Part shown: piece by piece, positions 63,330 through 64,000 of the stretch | How positions within the stretch are numbered: position 1 is the first letter of the stretch | Layout of the letters: each line of letters starts with the position of its first letter | Assembly (NCBI GenBank): GCA_025617375.2 | Contig: JAMYGW020000003.1 | Coordinates: 2,728,001 to 2,792,000 of the forward strand | Length of the DNA stretch: 64,000 nt | Reading direction: 5' to 3' | DNA from: Acarospora socialis | Lineage: Eukaryota > Ascomycota > Lecanoromycetes > Acarosporales > Acarosporaceae | The notes under the pieces: model-generated | Databases searched by the model: none | Seen by the model: only the letters and a program-made list of their open reading frames with translations | What the model was told of the DNA's origin: nothing | Program-made: the position numbers and the translations under genes

Positions 63330-63685
63330 ACTCTCAGTGAAGATGATTCAACATCAAATGACAACAATAAGAGAGATATTCTTTCTGAAACATTGCATTC
63401 AATTATTAAGTAAGATTATATCAAGCAGAAAATAATTAAACTGAAAAGATAAAAAGATCTACAGAGTATTGAGTGACTTTTGAAAGAGAATGTTGCATTA
63501 AGACAGCAAATACTATTTTATGAAAGAGTTTAATACAGATTCATGAACATACTACATGAAATTTACAATGACATGATTTTAATTCAGTGAGCTCTTAAAG
63601 TAAATAAGAAAAAACAAGAAGCAGTAAAACAAGATTGATTAACATACTGAAAACTCTCTGATAATAAGTTTTGAGATATTATGTT
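63330..63685 (+). pseudogene. Small coiled-coil family, copy 4, cut by an LTR
   Basis: Plus-strand frame (EDDSTSNDNNKRDILSETLH, then LLKENVALRQQILFYERV, LHEIYNDMILIQ, VNKKKQEAVKQD) with about seven stops. The tail after QD matches the copy at 36447 (AAKTD), with stops at the same expected Trp positions. The frame is interrupted at about 63682 by LTR-like sequence, which supplies its final bases. Confidence 0.55.
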
Positions 63686-64000
63686 TTAAAGTAGTTAAAG
63701 ATTGATATTATGATAAAGAAATTTGACTTATTGATATAAAGATTGCAATGCACATAATAGTACTCTTAGCTGATATCTTGAAGTTTATGATCATTTTTGT
63801 AAGACAATGATTCTGTCTATATACTATAAGATTGTCTTGCTTTTCATACTCACTATAGAGTATATAGAGCTGTAGATCTACTATAAAACTATTGTTTCAC
63901 TGTGCTTGTCATTGAGTTTATTGAGTTCATAGAGCTTATTGTTTTTATATATATCTATTATGTTGACTTCTTAACAGATCTCTCATCAGTTCTAGATTAG
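63682..64000 (-). repeat. LTR of the gypsy A-D family, running off the right edge
   Basis: TGTTTTAAAG... with the blocks TTGACTTATTGATATAAAGATTGC and CTATATACTATAAG (each read as the reverse complement of the family LTR) in the same order as the solo LTR at 35401. The right end is outside the window, so it may be a solo LTR or the 3' end of a whole minus-strand element. Confidence 0.5.

Noticed and set aside
1-64000. TGA read as tryptophan (alternative genetic code)
   Set aside because: Many frames become longer if TGA is sense, and some TGA codons fall where families have Trp. But TAA and TAG interrupt the same frames, and loss of GG by transition explains TGA at Trp positions without a code change.
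1-64000. Mitochondrial or plasmid origin because of the AT content
   Set aside because: Chromodomain gypsy elements, hAT transposase and 5-bp/8-bp target duplications are nuclear; no mitochondrial genes, tRNAs or rRNAs were seen.

Overview
This 64 kb window looks like a fossilised, accessory-type stretch of a fungal genome, most likely a filamentous ascomycete. The evidence is Ty3/gypsy chromoviruses with a chromodomain, a fungal-type hAT transposase, the fungal patatin family with a Cys-rich linker, and an antisense Cys-rich gene typical of fungal gypsy elements. The DNA is very AT-rich. I noticed no CpG anywhere, and CC/GG is almost absent outside the younger insertions, while CA, TG, TC and GA are plentiful. 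Genes and transposons alike are full of stops. No intact protein-coding gene, tRNA, rRNA, CRISPR array or origin was recognised.

Layout. 1-2.9 kb: hAT transposase fossil, open at the left edge. 3.4-9 kb: weak decayed coding regions. 10.0-11.55 kb: patatin-like phospholipase fossil, cut by the 5' LTR of gypsy element D at the place where its nucleophile-loop glycine motif should lie. 11.55-30.6 kb: a nested stack. D carries a short-LTR element E (antisense, C2H2 zinc fingers) and ends at a 315-bp TRIM-like element. Then gypsy element C holds a hAT-like MITE, which in turn holds gypsy element B. A second MITE sits exactly at C's right end. A decayed gene appears to have been split by C (17.8-18.5 and 30.6-30.9 kb).

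31-53.9 kb: a dense run of decayed, apparently intron-poor genes on both strands: a J-domain protein with acidic repeats, a long coiled-coil gene, several members of one small coiled-coil family, a Lys/Asn/Asp-tailed gene, and an Ulp1-like cysteine protease gene with an 81-bp in-frame minisatellite. A solo LTR lies at 35.4 kb. 54.2-60.3 kb: the youngest and most complete gypsy element (A), with 316-bp LTRs and TTTAA target duplications. 60.9-61.25 kb: a second TRIM-like element with perfect GAGTT duplications. 61.5-64 kb: decayed Lys/Glu-rich and coiled-coil genes, ending in an LTR that runs off the window.

The genes do not form a working system. What unites them is one mutational process that hit transposons and gene families alike and acted mainly on C followed by G or C. 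That signature, the TRIM and MITE families, the conserved antisense gene of the gypsy elements and the possible self-priming layout of their LTRs are the main points of interest.
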